Notes under the pieces: generated by a model
The model's database searches: none
Seen by the model: only the letters and a program-made list of their open reading frames with translations
Told to the model about the DNA's origin: nothing
Origin: Lachnospiraceae bacterium
Lineage (GTDB): Bacteria; Bacillota; Clostridia; Lachnospirales; Lachnospiraceae
DNA length: 64,000 bases
Assembly (NCBI GenBank): GCA_022794265.1
Contig: JAAWEK010000013.1
Coordinates: 62,001 to 126,000 of the forward strand
Reading direction: 5' to 3'
In this document: positions 18,067 through 26,858 of the stretch, in pieces
How the letters are laid out: the number at the start of each line of letters is the position of its first letter
How positions within the stretch are numbered: position 1 is the stretch's first letter
Position numbers and translations under genes: made by a program

Positions 18067-19134
18067 ATGAAAGGATATTTTGAAGAACTGGAGGAGCAGG
18101 GATATTATCTGATAGCAGAGATAGGAGTAAACTATTACGATATTGCAGTTAAAAATGAAATAACCTTATTGGATGCAGCAAAATTGATGATCAGTGAGGC
18201 GAAACAATGTGGTATTAATGCCGTTAAATTTCAGTCATATAAAGCAGAGAAACTGGCATCTAAGGTTTCTCCGGCTTATTGGGATTTGAGTGAGGAATGT
18301 ACAAAATCGCAATTTGAATTATTTAAGAAATATGATCTGTTTGGTGAAAGTGAATATAAAATTCTGAAGGAATACTGTGATAAATTAGAAATTATGTTTA
18401 TGTCCACTCCATTTGATTTTGAAGCGGCGGACTATCTGCAGGAGCTTGTGGATGTATATAAGATTTCATCTTCCGATATTACAAATCTTCCGTTTTTGGA
18501 ATATATTGCGAAGAAAAATAAACCGGTGATTATATCCACAGGCGCTTCAAATCTGGATGAAATTCACAGAGCTGTAGATGTAATCAGAAAATATAATACA
18601 CAGAAGCTTACAATTATGCATTGTGTGCTGGAATATCCGACTCCGATGCAACATGCCAATCTTCTGAAAATTCAAAGTCTGATGAAGGAATTTCCGGATG
18701 AAATCATTGGTTATTCCGACCATACAAAACCCACCGCTGATGGAATTGTGCAGACAGTTGCATTTGGCATGGGAGCAACTGTTATTGAAAAGCATTTTAC
18801 ATTGGATAAATCATTAAAGGGAAATGACCATTATCATGCAATGGATGTGAATGATGCGAAAAAAATAATTCACAACTTAAAACTTGTACAGCAAATAAAA
18901 GGGAAAGCGGAAATTTCATGTTTAGAGACTGAAGGTCCGGCAAGAGAAAATGCCAGAAGGTCTATAGTTGCAAAGTGTGATATCAAAGCGGGTACAGAAA
19001 TAAAAAGAGAAATGTTGACGTTTAAGAGACCGGGAAATGGAATTTCGCCGGACAGATTATCTGATATAATTGGTAAACAGGCCCTTGTTGATATAGAAGA
19101 GGATACGACTTTAAAGGAATGTATGTTAAAATAG
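18067..19134 (+). CDS. NeuB-family nonulosonic acid synthase
   Basis: 355 residues. The enzyme condenses phosphoenolpyruvate with an N-acyl hexosamine to give a nine-carbon acid. The TIM-barrel part has LIAEIGVNYYD, VKFQSYKAEKL, FMSTPFDFEAADYL, YKISSSDITNLPFL, VIISTGASNLDE, IMHCVLEYPTP, GYSDHTKPTADG and VIEKHFTLDK, the metal- and substrate-binding segments. The C-terminal 65 residues are the SAF antifreeze-like domain (RRSIVAKCDIKAGTEI, KRPGNGISP). It differs clearly from the PseI at 39.8 kb, so two nine-carbon acids, or one acid with two substrate forms, may be made. GGAGG lies 12 bases before the ATG. Which substrate it takes cannot be read off. Confidence 0.85.
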   Translation: MKGYFEELEEQGYYLIAEIGVNYYDIAVKNEITLLDAAKLMISEAKQCGINAVKFQSYKAEKLASKVSPAYWDLSEECTKSQFELFKKYDLFGESEYKILKEYCDKLEIMFMSTPFDFEAADYLQELVDVYKISSSDITNLPFLEYIAKKNKPVIISTGASNLDEIHRAVDVIRKYNTQKLTIMHCVLEYPTPMQHANLLKIQSLMKEFPDEIIGYSDHTKPTADGIVQTVAFGMGATVIEKHFTLDKSLKGNDHYHAMDVNDAKKIIHNLKLVQQIKGKAEISCLETEGPARENARRSIVAKCDIKAGTEIKREMLTFKRPGNGISPDRLSDIIGKQALVDIEEDTTLKECMLK

Positions 19135-19143
19135 GAGAAAAAT

Positions 19144-21045
19144 ATGATAGATATAATTTTTCCGGCAAAAAAAATAAAACAGGGCAGTCGTATAGTGATA
19201 TGGGGAGCAGATATAACGGGAATTTGTTTTTATGAACAGATTATGAGTCTTAAGTATGCCGATGTGGTTACTTTTATTGATAATAAAATTGAAAAGAATC
19301 ATTTAAATATCAGTATAAATAAACCAGAATGGCTGAGTACGAATGATTCGGCCTATGACTACATATTAATTGGCTCTGTTAATTTAAAAGCCCTGAGCGA
19401 TATAAAGAGAGAATTATTGGACGAGTATAATGTTTCTTTGGATAAAATAGCATATGAAGAATATATACCGTTTATTAAAGGTTCCGGGATAGCAGATATT
19501 AATTCTGCTTCCGAGATAAGCAAAATGATTCGTAAGTTTGGGAATGGCAATGCTATTTCAGAAAAATCTATAAAATATCTGATAGAGAATATTAAAAATA
19601 AAGAAATATTTATGGTATTAAGAAATCTTTTTAATAATACAAAGTCCACAAAGACAAAATTAACCTGTGCATATATTTTATTTTTAGCGAATGCCGGTGA
19701 TGGAGAATTGCTGAAATTAACATATGAGGAATTAAATAAATGCTCATTCAGGAATCCAATGTGGGTACATTATTTTATGTTTCATGTTTTGCCGAATGTT
19801 GTAATGAAACATCCTGAATTTCGATATTATAATTATTATTTGGACAGAAAAAAGATAATGCGTGATATTTCTGATTCAATATATAATAAAAAATACAGAA
19901 AAGATTATTCAGAAAAGAAAAGGATTGCAATTGCCTCTTCTGCACCTCTGCTAGGGGGGAATTGGCATATAACCAAGATAGTAGGGGAACTGGCTAATGG
20001 TTTAAAAAACAGCGGATACGAAGTAGCAGTGTTTATTGAATCAAGAGTATATTCAGCGGAAGATTTTTTTATAAATACATTTTTTGTTAATACAGCAGGA
20101 CTTTTCGTTTACGAACAAAGCAATAGAAAGGTATTTGATGAGGACATTCCGGTTTATTATTCGGAAGGGGAATCAATGAGCGAACATGCTAATGACTATG
20201 TGAATAAAATAATAGATTTTAATCCGAACAGTATTATAATGTTTGGAGCAAATAATACATGTGCAACAAGCGTATTATATAATTTGTTTCCTATTGTATT
20301 CATACCAACGGTTACTACCGGCTCTAATGCATATTTTCATTGTATGGTTTGTACAAATGCCGATTTATTTTTTGACATAAATAATAATTATCCTTGGATG
20401 GACAAAAAACAGGAGTTAGTTGAGTGTCAGCCGTTACTTATTTTACCTGTTTCTGAAAAAGTATATAATCGGGAAGAAAGAGGATGGAAGAACGATGAAT
20501 TTATAGTAGTGACAGTAGGAAATCGGTTAGAATATGAATTTAATCAGGAATTTATTGATATAGTATGCAGAGAAATATATAATAGAGAAACACTAAAATG
20601 GGTTATTGTTGGAATACCGTCAGTAAAGTATATCAATGAGAATTATGATGAATTGCTAAAAAAGAAAAAAATTGAATGCATTGCTTATGAAAGTGATTTG
20701 TCAGCGCTTTATAAAATTGTGGATGTGTATCTTAATCCTGATAGAGTTGGGGGAGGGATATCTGTTGCATGGGCTATGTTGGAAGGCTTGCCGGTGATTA
20801 CGTTGGATACAGCATTTGATGGTTGTAATTGGGTAGGTATGGAAAATGCTATTCAGGGAGATTATAATGCGCTTGCATATGAACTGAGAAGATTGCAGAT
20901 TGATAAGGAATATTATAGATATAAAAGCATAGAAATGAAGAAAAATGTCCATAAAAGAAGTGTCGAAGCACATATTAATGGAATTATTGAAACAATAAAT
21001 AAATCAGTTGAGATTTTTAATCAACAAAAGAAAGAAGGAGAATGA
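19144..21045 (+). CDS. Large glycosyltransferase with N-terminal Rossmann module
   Basis: 633 residues. Residues 5-110 are the PglD_N-like module (RIVIWGADITGICFYEQI, VVTFIDNKIEK, YDYILIGS). Residues 115-255 are helical and unassigned. From about 258 there is a GT-B fold: RIAIASSAPLLGGNWHITK, VAVFIESRVYS, then FIVVTVGNRLEYEF, VDVYLNPDRVGGGISVAWA and MLEGLPVITLDTAFDG, the donor-site loop. The C-terminal part resembles the second half of the double transferase at 36.3 kb (LYINPKRKGGGTSAFEAM). AGGAGA precedes the ATG. It overlaps the WecE-like gene by four bases (ATGA), which points to coupled translation. Confidence 0.62.
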   Translation: MIDIIFPAKKIKQGSRIVIWGADITGICFYEQIMSLKYADVVTFIDNKIEKNHLNISINKPEWLSTNDSAYDYILIGSVNLKALSDIKRELLDEYNVSLDKIAYEEYIPFIKGSGIADINSASEISKMIRKFGNGNAISEKSIKYLIENIKNKEIFMVLRNLFNNTKSTKTKLTCAYILFLANAGDGELLKLTYEELNKCSFRNPMWVHYFMFHVLPNVVMKHPEFRYYNYYLDRKKIMRDISDSIYNKKYRKDYSEKKRIAIASSAPLLGGNWHITKIVGELANGLKNSGYEVAVFIESRVYSAEDFFINTFFVNTAGLFVYEQSNRKVFDEDIPVYYSEGESMSEHANDYVNKIIDFNPNSIIMFGANNTCATSVLYNLFPIVFIPTVTTGSNAYFHCMVCTNADLFFDINNNYPWMDKKQELVECQPLLILPVSEKVYNREERGWKNDEFIVVTVGNRLEYEFNQEFIDIVCREIYNRETLKWVIVGIPSVKYINENYDELLKKKKIECIAYESDLSALYKIVDVYLNPDRVGGGISVAWAMLEGLPVITLDTAFDGCNWVGMENAIQGDYNALAYELRRLQIDKEYYRYKSIEMKKNVHKRSVEAHINGIIETINKSVEIFNQQKKEGE

Positions 21046-22178
21046 TGATACCATTTAATAAAGCAGTATATTTACCAAGAGCATTAGAATATGTAGCAGA
21101 AGTTGTAAAATCCAGTAAAATTGCGGGAGACGGGAAATATACAAAATTGTGTAGTGCATGGATGGAGCAGCATTTTCATGCACCAAAAGTATTAATGACA
21201 ACATCATGTACAGCGGCATTGGAAATGACAGCTATTTTGTTAGATATACAACCAGGGGATGAAGTAATAATGCCGTCTTATACATTTGTTTCTACTGCGA
21301 ATGCATTTGTATTGCGTGGGGCTAAATGTGTGTTTGTAGATATTCGTCCGGATACAATGAATATAGATGAAAAGTTAATTGAAGAAGCCATTTCGGAAAA
21401 GACCAAGGCTATCGTTGTAGTTCATTATGCTGGTGTTGGCTGTGAGATGGATACCATTATGGATATATCAAGAAAGTATAATATTCCAGTAGTAGAGGAT
21501 GCGGCTCAAGGGGTCATGGCAACATATAAGGGCAAAGCATTGGGAACTATTGGAGATTTTGGCTGTTACAGTTTTCATGAGACAAAGAACTATACTATGG
21601 GAGAAGGGGGGGCATTGGTAATTAATAATGAAGATTATTTAGAGAGGGCAGAAATTATCCGGGAAAAGGGAACGAATAGAAGTAAATTTTATCGTGGAGA
21701 AATTGATAAGTATACCTGGGTAGATATAGGTTCCTCTTTTCTTCCAAGCGAGTTTAATGTTTCCTATTTATATGGGCAATTATTAATGGCTGATGAGATA
21801 AATAATAATAGAATTAAAAGTTGGAGATTTTATTTTGAAAGTTTGAAAAAATATGAAGAAGAAGGTATTATTGAATTGCCTGTAGTGCCATCAGAATGTA
21901 CACATAATGCTCATATGTTTTATCTTAAATGGAGGAATGTAGAGCAAAGAAGTGAATTCATAGATTATATGAAAGAAAAAAAGATAAGTTGTGTATTTCA
22001 TTATGTACCGCTTCATTCTTCTTTCGGAGGTGAAAAATATGGTAAATTTACTGGAATAGACAGATATACTACGGTCGAGAGTAACAGGCTGGTACGTCTG
22101 CCAATGTACTATGCATTAGAAAAGGAGGAATTGCGATATATTTTTGATACAATAACTGAATGGGTTGAAAAAATATAA
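21042..22178 (+). CDS. wecE: WecE/RffA-type dTDP-4-amino-4,6-dideoxygalactose transaminase
   Basis: 378 residues, PLP-dependent DegT/DnrJ/EryC1 family. From memory it follows Escherichia coli WecE closely over long stretches: IQPGDEVIMPSYTFVSTANA, VDIRPDTMNIDE, VEDAAQGVMATYKGKALGTI, the PLP lysine in SFHETKNYT, REKGTNRSKF, KYTWVDIGSS and DRYTTVESNRLVRLP. WecE makes dTDP-Fuc4N from dTDP-4-keto-6-deoxyglucose. The supplying enzymes RmlA and RmlB are not in the window. AAGGAGA precedes an ATG-ATG start that overlaps the previous stop. Nearby PglD-like acyltransferases could N-acylate the product. Specificity for the dTDP sugar rests on similarity only. Confidence 0.85.
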   Translation: MMIPFNKAVYLPRALEYVAEVVKSSKIAGDGKYTKLCSAWMEQHFHAPKVLMTTSCTAALEMTAILLDIQPGDEVIMPSYTFVSTANAFVLRGAKCVFVDIRPDTMNIDEKLIEEAISEKTKAIVVVHYAGVGCEMDTIMDISRKYNIPVVEDAAQGVMATYKGKALGTIGDFGCYSFHETKNYTMGEGGALVINNEDYLERAEIIREKGTNRSKFYRGEIDKYTWVDIGSSFLPSEFNVSYLYGQLLMADEINNNRIKSWRFYFESLKKYEEEGIIELPVVPSECTHNAHMFYLKWRNVEQRSEFIDYMKEKKISCVFHYVPLHSSFGGEKYGKFTGIDRYTTVESNRLVRLPMYYALEKEELRYIFDTITEWVEKI

Positions 22179-22199
22179 ACTTATAGAAAGGAATATTTT

Positions 22200-23099
22200 A
22201 TGATCTGGAAAAAACTTGGAAGAATATATGAGCCTAAAAAATTATGCGAGGAGAAAATGTTTACTCATGGGTCGAATCCTTTTCCTGTTTATATAAAGGA
22301 TAATATTTTTCGTATATTTTTTAATATTAGAGATGAAAAAAGAAGATCATATATTACATATTTAGATTTTGATATAGAGAAAAAAGAAATTAAGAAAAAT
22401 GCCTTAAAACCAATTCTATCACCTGGTATACCGGGAATGTTTGATGACTCGGGATGTTCGTTGGGATGTGTTTTAGAGGTTGAAGATAAAAAATATATTT
22501 ATTATTTAGGATGGAATTTGGGGATTACCGTTCCTTGGATGAATTATATAGGTCTGGCTCTATATGATATGAATGATGATTCCTGTAAGAAATTTTCTAA
22601 TGTTCCAATTATAGAAAGAAGTGAAGTAGATTATTTATCTATGTCTTACCCATATGTAATAAAAGAGAGTGGAAAGTTTCGCATGTGGTATGGTTCTAAT
22701 ATCCAATGGGGAGAGAAGGAACGTGATATGAATCATGTTATAAAATATGCTGAATCTTTAGACGGAATTCATTGGAACAGGGATGGAATTATTTGCATCC
22801 AAGGAGAAGATGAAAGTGAATATGCATTTTCAAAGCCATCAATTATGTTTGAGGATGGTATATATAAAATGTGGTATTCGTATAGAGGAGAAAAATACAG
22901 AATTGGATATGCAGAATCTGAAGATGGAATTGTATGGACAAGAAAAGATAATGAATCAGGAATTGGAGTATCCAGTGAAGGATGGGATTCAGAAATGATT
23001 GATTATCCTGTAGTGTTCAAACATAAAGATGACGTATATATGTTATATTGTGGTAATGGTTATGGAAAAACGGGATTTGGTTTGGCTGTGCGTGAATAA
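22200..23099 (+). CDS. Five-bladed beta-propeller glycosidase-like protein
   Basis: 299 residues built of repeating blade motifs: FRIFFNIRDEKRRSYI, KYIYYLGWNLG, FRMWYGSNIQWG, YKMWYSYRGEKYRIGYAESE and VYMLYCGNGYG. This pattern belongs to the GH43/GH32/GH130-like propeller superfamily. There is no signal peptide, so it is cytoplasmic, and the position in a biosynthetic operon suggests a phosphorylase, a transferase-like role or a degenerate glycosidase, not breakdown of external sugars. Catalytic carboxylates cannot be assigned safely; FDDSG near residue 81 and DSEMIDYP near 263 are candidates. GAAAGGAA precedes the ATG at the usual distance. Confidence 0.55.
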   Translation: MIWKKLGRIYEPKKLCEEKMFTHGSNPFPVYIKDNIFRIFFNIRDEKRRSYITYLDFDIEKKEIKKNALKPILSPGIPGMFDDSGCSLGCVLEVEDKKYIYYLGWNLGITVPWMNYIGLALYDMNDDSCKKFSNVPIIERSEVDYLSMSYPYVIKESGKFRMWYGSNIQWGEKERDMNHVIKYAESLDGIHWNRDGIICIQGEDESEYAFSKPSIMFEDGIYKMWYSYRGEKYRIGYAESEDGIVWTRKDNESGIGVSSEGWDSEMIDYPVVFKHKDDVYMLYCGNGYGKTGFGLAVRE

Positions 23100-23257
23100 T
23101 AGATTACTGGAAGATTGGAAATTCTTAATATAATTATTAAAAAACAGTTTTTCAGGATTAACTGAATGCGAGATATAAAATTAATAGAAAGGAAGGTGTT
23201 AGCTACTCATCTTTCAATTATTAAATATGTAAGATTTGTAGCTGTATAGATTTAGGA

Positions 23258-23938
23258 ATGAAAAAGTTATTGATTTTTGGAATGGATGATATAGCAGAAG
23301 TTGCAAAGTTTTATTTTGAGAATGATTCGGAATATAAGGTGGAAGCATTTACTGTGAATCGTGAATACAAAAAAAATAATACCTTTTGTAACTTACCAGT
23401 GTTTGATTTTGAGGATATAGAAAATTATTTTTCGCCAACTGAATATGAAATGTTTATTGCAGTAGGTTATTCTCGTATGAATAAAGTGAGAGAGGAAAAA
23501 TATAACATTGCAAAACAAAAGGGATATAAACTTGCAAGTTATATCAGTTCACATATTACATGTTGGATTGATAGAAAACAGATTGGAGATAACTGTTTTA
23601 TTTTAGAGGACAACACAATTCAGCCATTTGTTAAAATTGGAAACAATGTTGTCTTGTGGAGTGGAAATCATATTGGTCATCATGCGCACATAGGAGATCA
23701 TGTTTTCATTGCATCACATGTAGTTTTATCTGGAAGGACATACGTTGGAGATAATAGCTTTATTGGAGTAAATGCAACAGTTAATGATCATGTTGCAATA
23801 GGCAAAGGTTGTGTGATAGGATCTGGAGCATTAATTACAAAAGATACAGAGATGAACTCAGTATATAAAAATCAATATACGCCAATATACGTTAAAAAAA
23901 GCGATGAACTTAATTATTTTAAAAGTAACAATAATTAA
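23258..23938 (+). CDS. PglD/NeuD-like sugar O/N-acyltransferase
   Basis: 226 residues. The N-terminal Rossmann module (LLIFGMDDIAEVAKFY, ending SYISSHI) is followed by a left-handed beta-helix made of hexapeptide repeats from about residue 112: IGDNCFILEDNTIQPFVKIGN, VLWSGNHIGHHAHIGDHVFI. The His-His in NHIGHH is where PglD-type enzymes keep their catalytic histidine. Acceptor is probably the 4-amino group of a dTDP- or UDP-linked 4,6-dideoxysugar, in line with the WecE-type gene two positions upstream. The ribosome binding site is poor: AGGA abuts the ATG. The 158 bases before it hold no convincing gene. Confidence 0.78.
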   Translation: MKKLLIFGMDDIAEVAKFYFENDSEYKVEAFTVNREYKKNNTFCNLPVFDFEDIENYFSPTEYEMFIAVGYSRMNKVREEKYNIAKQKGYKLASYISSHITCWIDRKQIGDNCFILEDNTIQPFVKIGNNVVLWSGNHIGHHAHIGDHVFIASHVVLSGRTYVGDNSFIGVNATVNDHVAIGKGCVIGSGALITKDTEMNSVYKNQYTPIYVKKSDELNYFKSNNN

Positions 23939-23982
23939 AATTTATATTTAACAGTATTGTTAAAAGAAGGATGGATATAAAA

Positions 23983-24672
23983 ATGACATATAATATGAAT
24001 GATGTGGTAGCTTATTTTTCAGACAGGTTAAAAAAATATGGAGCAAATGATGAGAGGAGTCTGGGTTGGAGTAAAAATAAACAAGAAGTACGTTTTAAAC
24101 AATTGTTTCGTTTTCTTAATCCGGGAGGGAAGGAGAAAAGAGAAACTTTGTTGGATATTGGTTGTGGTTTTGCGGATATGTACGCTTTTATAGAGAAAAA
24201 TGCAAATCATAGCAATATTGATTATTGGGGAATGGACATTGTACAAGAGTTTATTGATATTGCAGGTAAAAATTATCCAGAAAAGTTAGACCAACTTTTA
24301 TGTGGAAATTTTTTGGAGTGCGATGAAAGAAAAAAATATGATTATTGTATAGCTTCGGGTATTTTTTGCGTATATGAATCAGAGGAGCAAAATTATGAAT
24401 TTATAAAAAAAGCAATGACGAAAGCATTAAATATGAGTAATATTGGAATAGCCATGAATTTTTTGTCAGATAAAATTGATTATAGAACTTCAGAAAAAGA
24501 TTTTCATGCATCACCAGAGAAAATTCTTACATTGTCATATGGTCTTTCAAGAAATGTTATATTAGATAATAGTATTATGCCTTTTGAGTTCTGTGTTACA
24601 ATTTTCAAAGATGAAAATTTTGATAAGGATACTACTATTTTTAATTATGCAGAAGCATTTTGTAAAGAATAG
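23983..24672 (+). CDS. Class I SAM-dependent methyltransferase
   Basis: 229 residues with the Rossmann-type SAM fold: TLLDIGCGFADMYAFI is motif I, WGMDIVQEFIDIA gives the acidic residue that holds the ribose, and CGNFLECDERKKYDYCIASG covers motifs II and III. The acceptor is unknown; a sugar hydroxyl or amino group, or an acyl group such as a hydroxy acid, would suit the neighbours. ATG 23983 is chosen over an in-frame ATG at 23971 because AGAAGGA lies directly against the latter. It is among the most AT-rich genes of the island. Confidence 0.7.
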   Translation: MTYNMNDVVAYFSDRLKKYGANDERSLGWSKNKQEVRFKQLFRFLNPGGKEKRETLLDIGCGFADMYAFIEKNANHSNIDYWGMDIVQEFIDIAGKNYPEKLDQLLCGNFLECDERKKYDYCIASGIFCVYESEEQNYEFIKKAMTKALNMSNIGIAMNFLSDKIDYRTSEKDFHASPEKILTLSYGLSRNVILDNSIMPFEFCVTIFKDENFDKDTTIFNYAEAFCKE

Positions 24673-24791
24673 TGTTACATTAATAAAAATATATTTAAGA
24701 TGATAGTTTTAAAAGAGATTTGTGAGGGGGAAGATATTATAGTATCATTTGGGAATTATCTGAATGGTTATTTATTTTAAGGAGAAAAGTC

Positions 24792-25514
24792 ATGAAAAAA
24801 ATAGCAATTTTACAGTCAAATTATATTCCATGGAAGGGATATTTTGATATGATTAATATGGTTGATGAGTTTGTTCTGTATGATGATATGCAGTATACAA
24901 AAAGAGACTGGAGAAATAGAAATAAAATAAAGGCGATTCAGGGAATGCAGTGGATAAGTATTCCGGTTGCGACAAAAGGGAAATTTTATCAAAAGATTTG
25001 TGAAACAGAGGTGATTTCATCTGATTGGGTAGACGAGCATTGGAAAACATTGCAGTATAATTATGCAAGGGCAAAGCATTTTGACGAGTATTCAGAAATA
25101 ATAAAAGAATTATACGAGCAGTGTAGAGAAGAAAGGTATTTAAGCAAAATTAATTATATTTTTCTGAAGAATATATGTAAAATATTAGACATTAACACAA
25201 AAATAACATGGTCATCAGAATATAATTTAATTGATGGAAAAACAGAAAAACTGGTTAATATTTGCAAACAGGCAGGCGCAGAGTGTTATTTGTCAGGTCC
25301 GGCAGCTAAAGATTATATAGATAACGAATTGTTTATTAAAGAAAATATTGATTTAGAATATATGGATTATTCAGGATATAAAGAGTATTATCAGTTATAT
25401 GGGGAGTTTCAGCATACCGTAACTGTTTTGGATATGATTTTTAATTTAGGAAAAGAAACTAAAAAATATATGAAAAGTTTTTTTGAAAATGGTAATGTTA
25501 GAGAGATTAGTTAA
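24792..25514 (+). CDS. WbqC-family protein
   Basis: 240 residues that match the WbqC-like family from start to end: IAILQSNYIPWKGYFDMI, VDEFVLYDDMQYTKRDWRNR, WISIPVATKGKF, WKTLQYNYARAKHF, and YLSGPAAKDYI. Members lie in O-antigen and capsule clusters that make N-acylated 4-amino-4,6-dideoxysugars, and a role in attaching an amino-acid-like acyl group has been proposed, though the mechanism is not established as far as I know. The company of a WecE-type transaminase and two PglD-like acyltransferases agrees with that. AAGGAG is well placed before the ATG. Confidence 0.8.
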   Translation: MKKIAILQSNYIPWKGYFDMINMVDEFVLYDDMQYTKRDWRNRNKIKAIQGMQWISIPVATKGKFYQKICETEVISSDWVDEHWKTLQYNYARAKHFDEYSEIIKELYEQCREERYLSKINYIFLKNICKILDINTKITWSSEYNLIDGKTEKLVNICKQAGAECYLSGPAAKDYIDNELFIKENIDLEYMDYSGYKEYYQLYGEFQHTVTVLDMIFNLGKETKKYMKSFFENGNVREIS

Positions 25515-25580
25515 AGAAAATGAAGAACTAGAATATATATAATGTAATTGCAAAAATTATTTGCGAAAGGAATATAATCC

Positions 25581-26738
25581 ATGAATATACTTTTTTTGAA
25601 TAGTGAGACAATAAAATTATTTGATTTGCCCTGGGCGTTTATTGAGGCAGGTCATACAGTGGACAGTCTTGCTACCATATATAAATTTAATGAACATATC
25701 AAAGAAACAGATGAATTGCTTATCAATAAATTATCTGAAAAGAAATATGATTTTGTAATGACCTATGATTTTTTGCCTGTGATTTCAGATATATGTAATC
25801 AAATGAATATAAAGTATGTTTCATGGACCTTTGATTCACCATTATACGCATTATATACACCAGCAGCCAGAAATTCCTGCAATTATGTTTTTGTATTTGA
25901 TAAAGGACAATATAAACGATTGGAGAAAATGGGAATTCCTCATTTATTTCATTTACCGATGGCCATCAATAAAAACAGAATCAGTGCAATTGATATTACA
26001 GAGGAGGATGAGAAAAAGTTTCAGTCCGATATATCTTTTGTAGGAAATTTGTATCAGGATAATTTATATAATCAAATATTCCCCTATTTAACTGAAAATA
26101 ACCGGCAATATTTTGAACAGATTTTAAGTCTTATATTTAATAATATTTCGGAAAAAAACATTGAATCTTATGTAGGAGATGAAACAGTTACTTTTTTAAA
26201 CAATGCTTTGAATTCAGAAAGCAAAAACAAATTTCTGATGACTGACAGATACTATTATGCGGACAATCTTTTTTCGCGAAAGGTATCTGAAATGGACAGA
26301 GTTGCAATGCTTAACCGTTTGGGTAAAAAATTTCAGGTTCGATTATATACAAATAATGATACTTCTATGATTCAAAATGTAGAACTTAAGCCAGCAGTCA
26401 GTTATGAAAGTGATATGAATAAAGTATTTTATTTGTCAAAAATAAATATTAATCAGACCATTCGCTCCATCGAAACAGGACTGCCTCTTCGGATTTTTGA
26501 TATAATGGGAAGCGGCGGATTTTTATTGACTAATTATCAGGAGGAATTAGAGGATTATTTTGAAATAGATGAGGATTTAGTGGTTTACCGTTCATTTGAT
26601 GAACTGGAAGATAAATGTCGTTATTATCTGACTCATGAAGAAGAAAGAGTACAGATATTGATAAATGGGTATAAAAAAGTTTGCCAAAATCATACATACG
26701 GGCATAGAGTAGAACAAATTTTACAGTGTATGAAATAA
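25581..26738 (+). CDS. CgeB-like glycosyltransferase
   Basis: 385 residues. The N-terminal half has the DUF3880-like pattern (KYDFVMTYDFLPVISDICNQ, YVSWTFDSPLYALYTP, VFVFDKGQYKRLEKMG); the C-terminal half is the Glyco_trans_1_2 domain (ININQTIRSIETGLPLRIFD, MGSGGFLLTNYQEEL). This family takes its name from spore-maturation protein CgeB and is frequent in flagellin glycosylation islands. It has a close paralogue at 43163-44338 and a partial one in residues 1-390 of the protein at 36285-39029. GAAAGGAA lies before the ATG. An imperfect-terminator-like 12-pair hairpin follows 40 bases after the stop. Confidence 0.78.
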   Translation: MNILFLNSETIKLFDLPWAFIEAGHTVDSLATIYKFNEHIKETDELLINKLSEKKYDFVMTYDFLPVISDICNQMNIKYVSWTFDSPLYALYTPAARNSCNYVFVFDKGQYKRLEKMGIPHLFHLPMAINKNRISAIDITEEDEKKFQSDISFVGNLYQDNLYNQIFPYLTENNRQYFEQILSLIFNNISEKNIESYVGDETVTFLNNALNSESKNKFLMTDRYYYADNLFSRKVSEMDRVAMLNRLGKKFQVRLYTNNDTSMIQNVELKPAVSYESDMNKVFYLSKININQTIRSIETGLPLRIFDIMGSGGFLLTNYQEELEDYFEIDEDLVVYRSFDELEDKCRYYLTHEEERVQILINGYKKVCQNHTYGHRVEQILQCMK

Positions 26739-26777
26739 TTTAAAATTTAACGAAAAGGAATAATGAGTATATCTAGA

Positions 26778-26805
26778 TTAGGAAATATTGTATAATATTT
26801 CCTAA
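26778..26805. repeat. Perfect 12-bp inverted repeat between genes
   Basis: TTAGGAAATATT, a 4-base loop and AATATTTCCTAA. It is AT-rich and no continuous T run follows, so it is a weak terminator at best. It shares AAATATTGTATAAT with the larger repeat at 32177-32222. It could be an operator or an mRNA stabiliser between the CgeB-like and pyruvyltransferase-like genes. Confidence 0.7.
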
Positions 26806-26858
26806 TATTATATTATTTATATTTTGTTCAAATTTATGAAAATTGACAGGAGGTATTT

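Noticed and set aside
23196-23249. A 17-codon GTG mini-ORF before the acyltransferase at 23258
   Set aside because: The purine run touches the start codon, the peptide has no features, and chance is likely at this AT content.
26020-26031. TCCGATAT as a SigD -10 box
   Set aside because: It lies inside the CgeB-like coding region, has no TAAA at the right distance and no gene start nearby.
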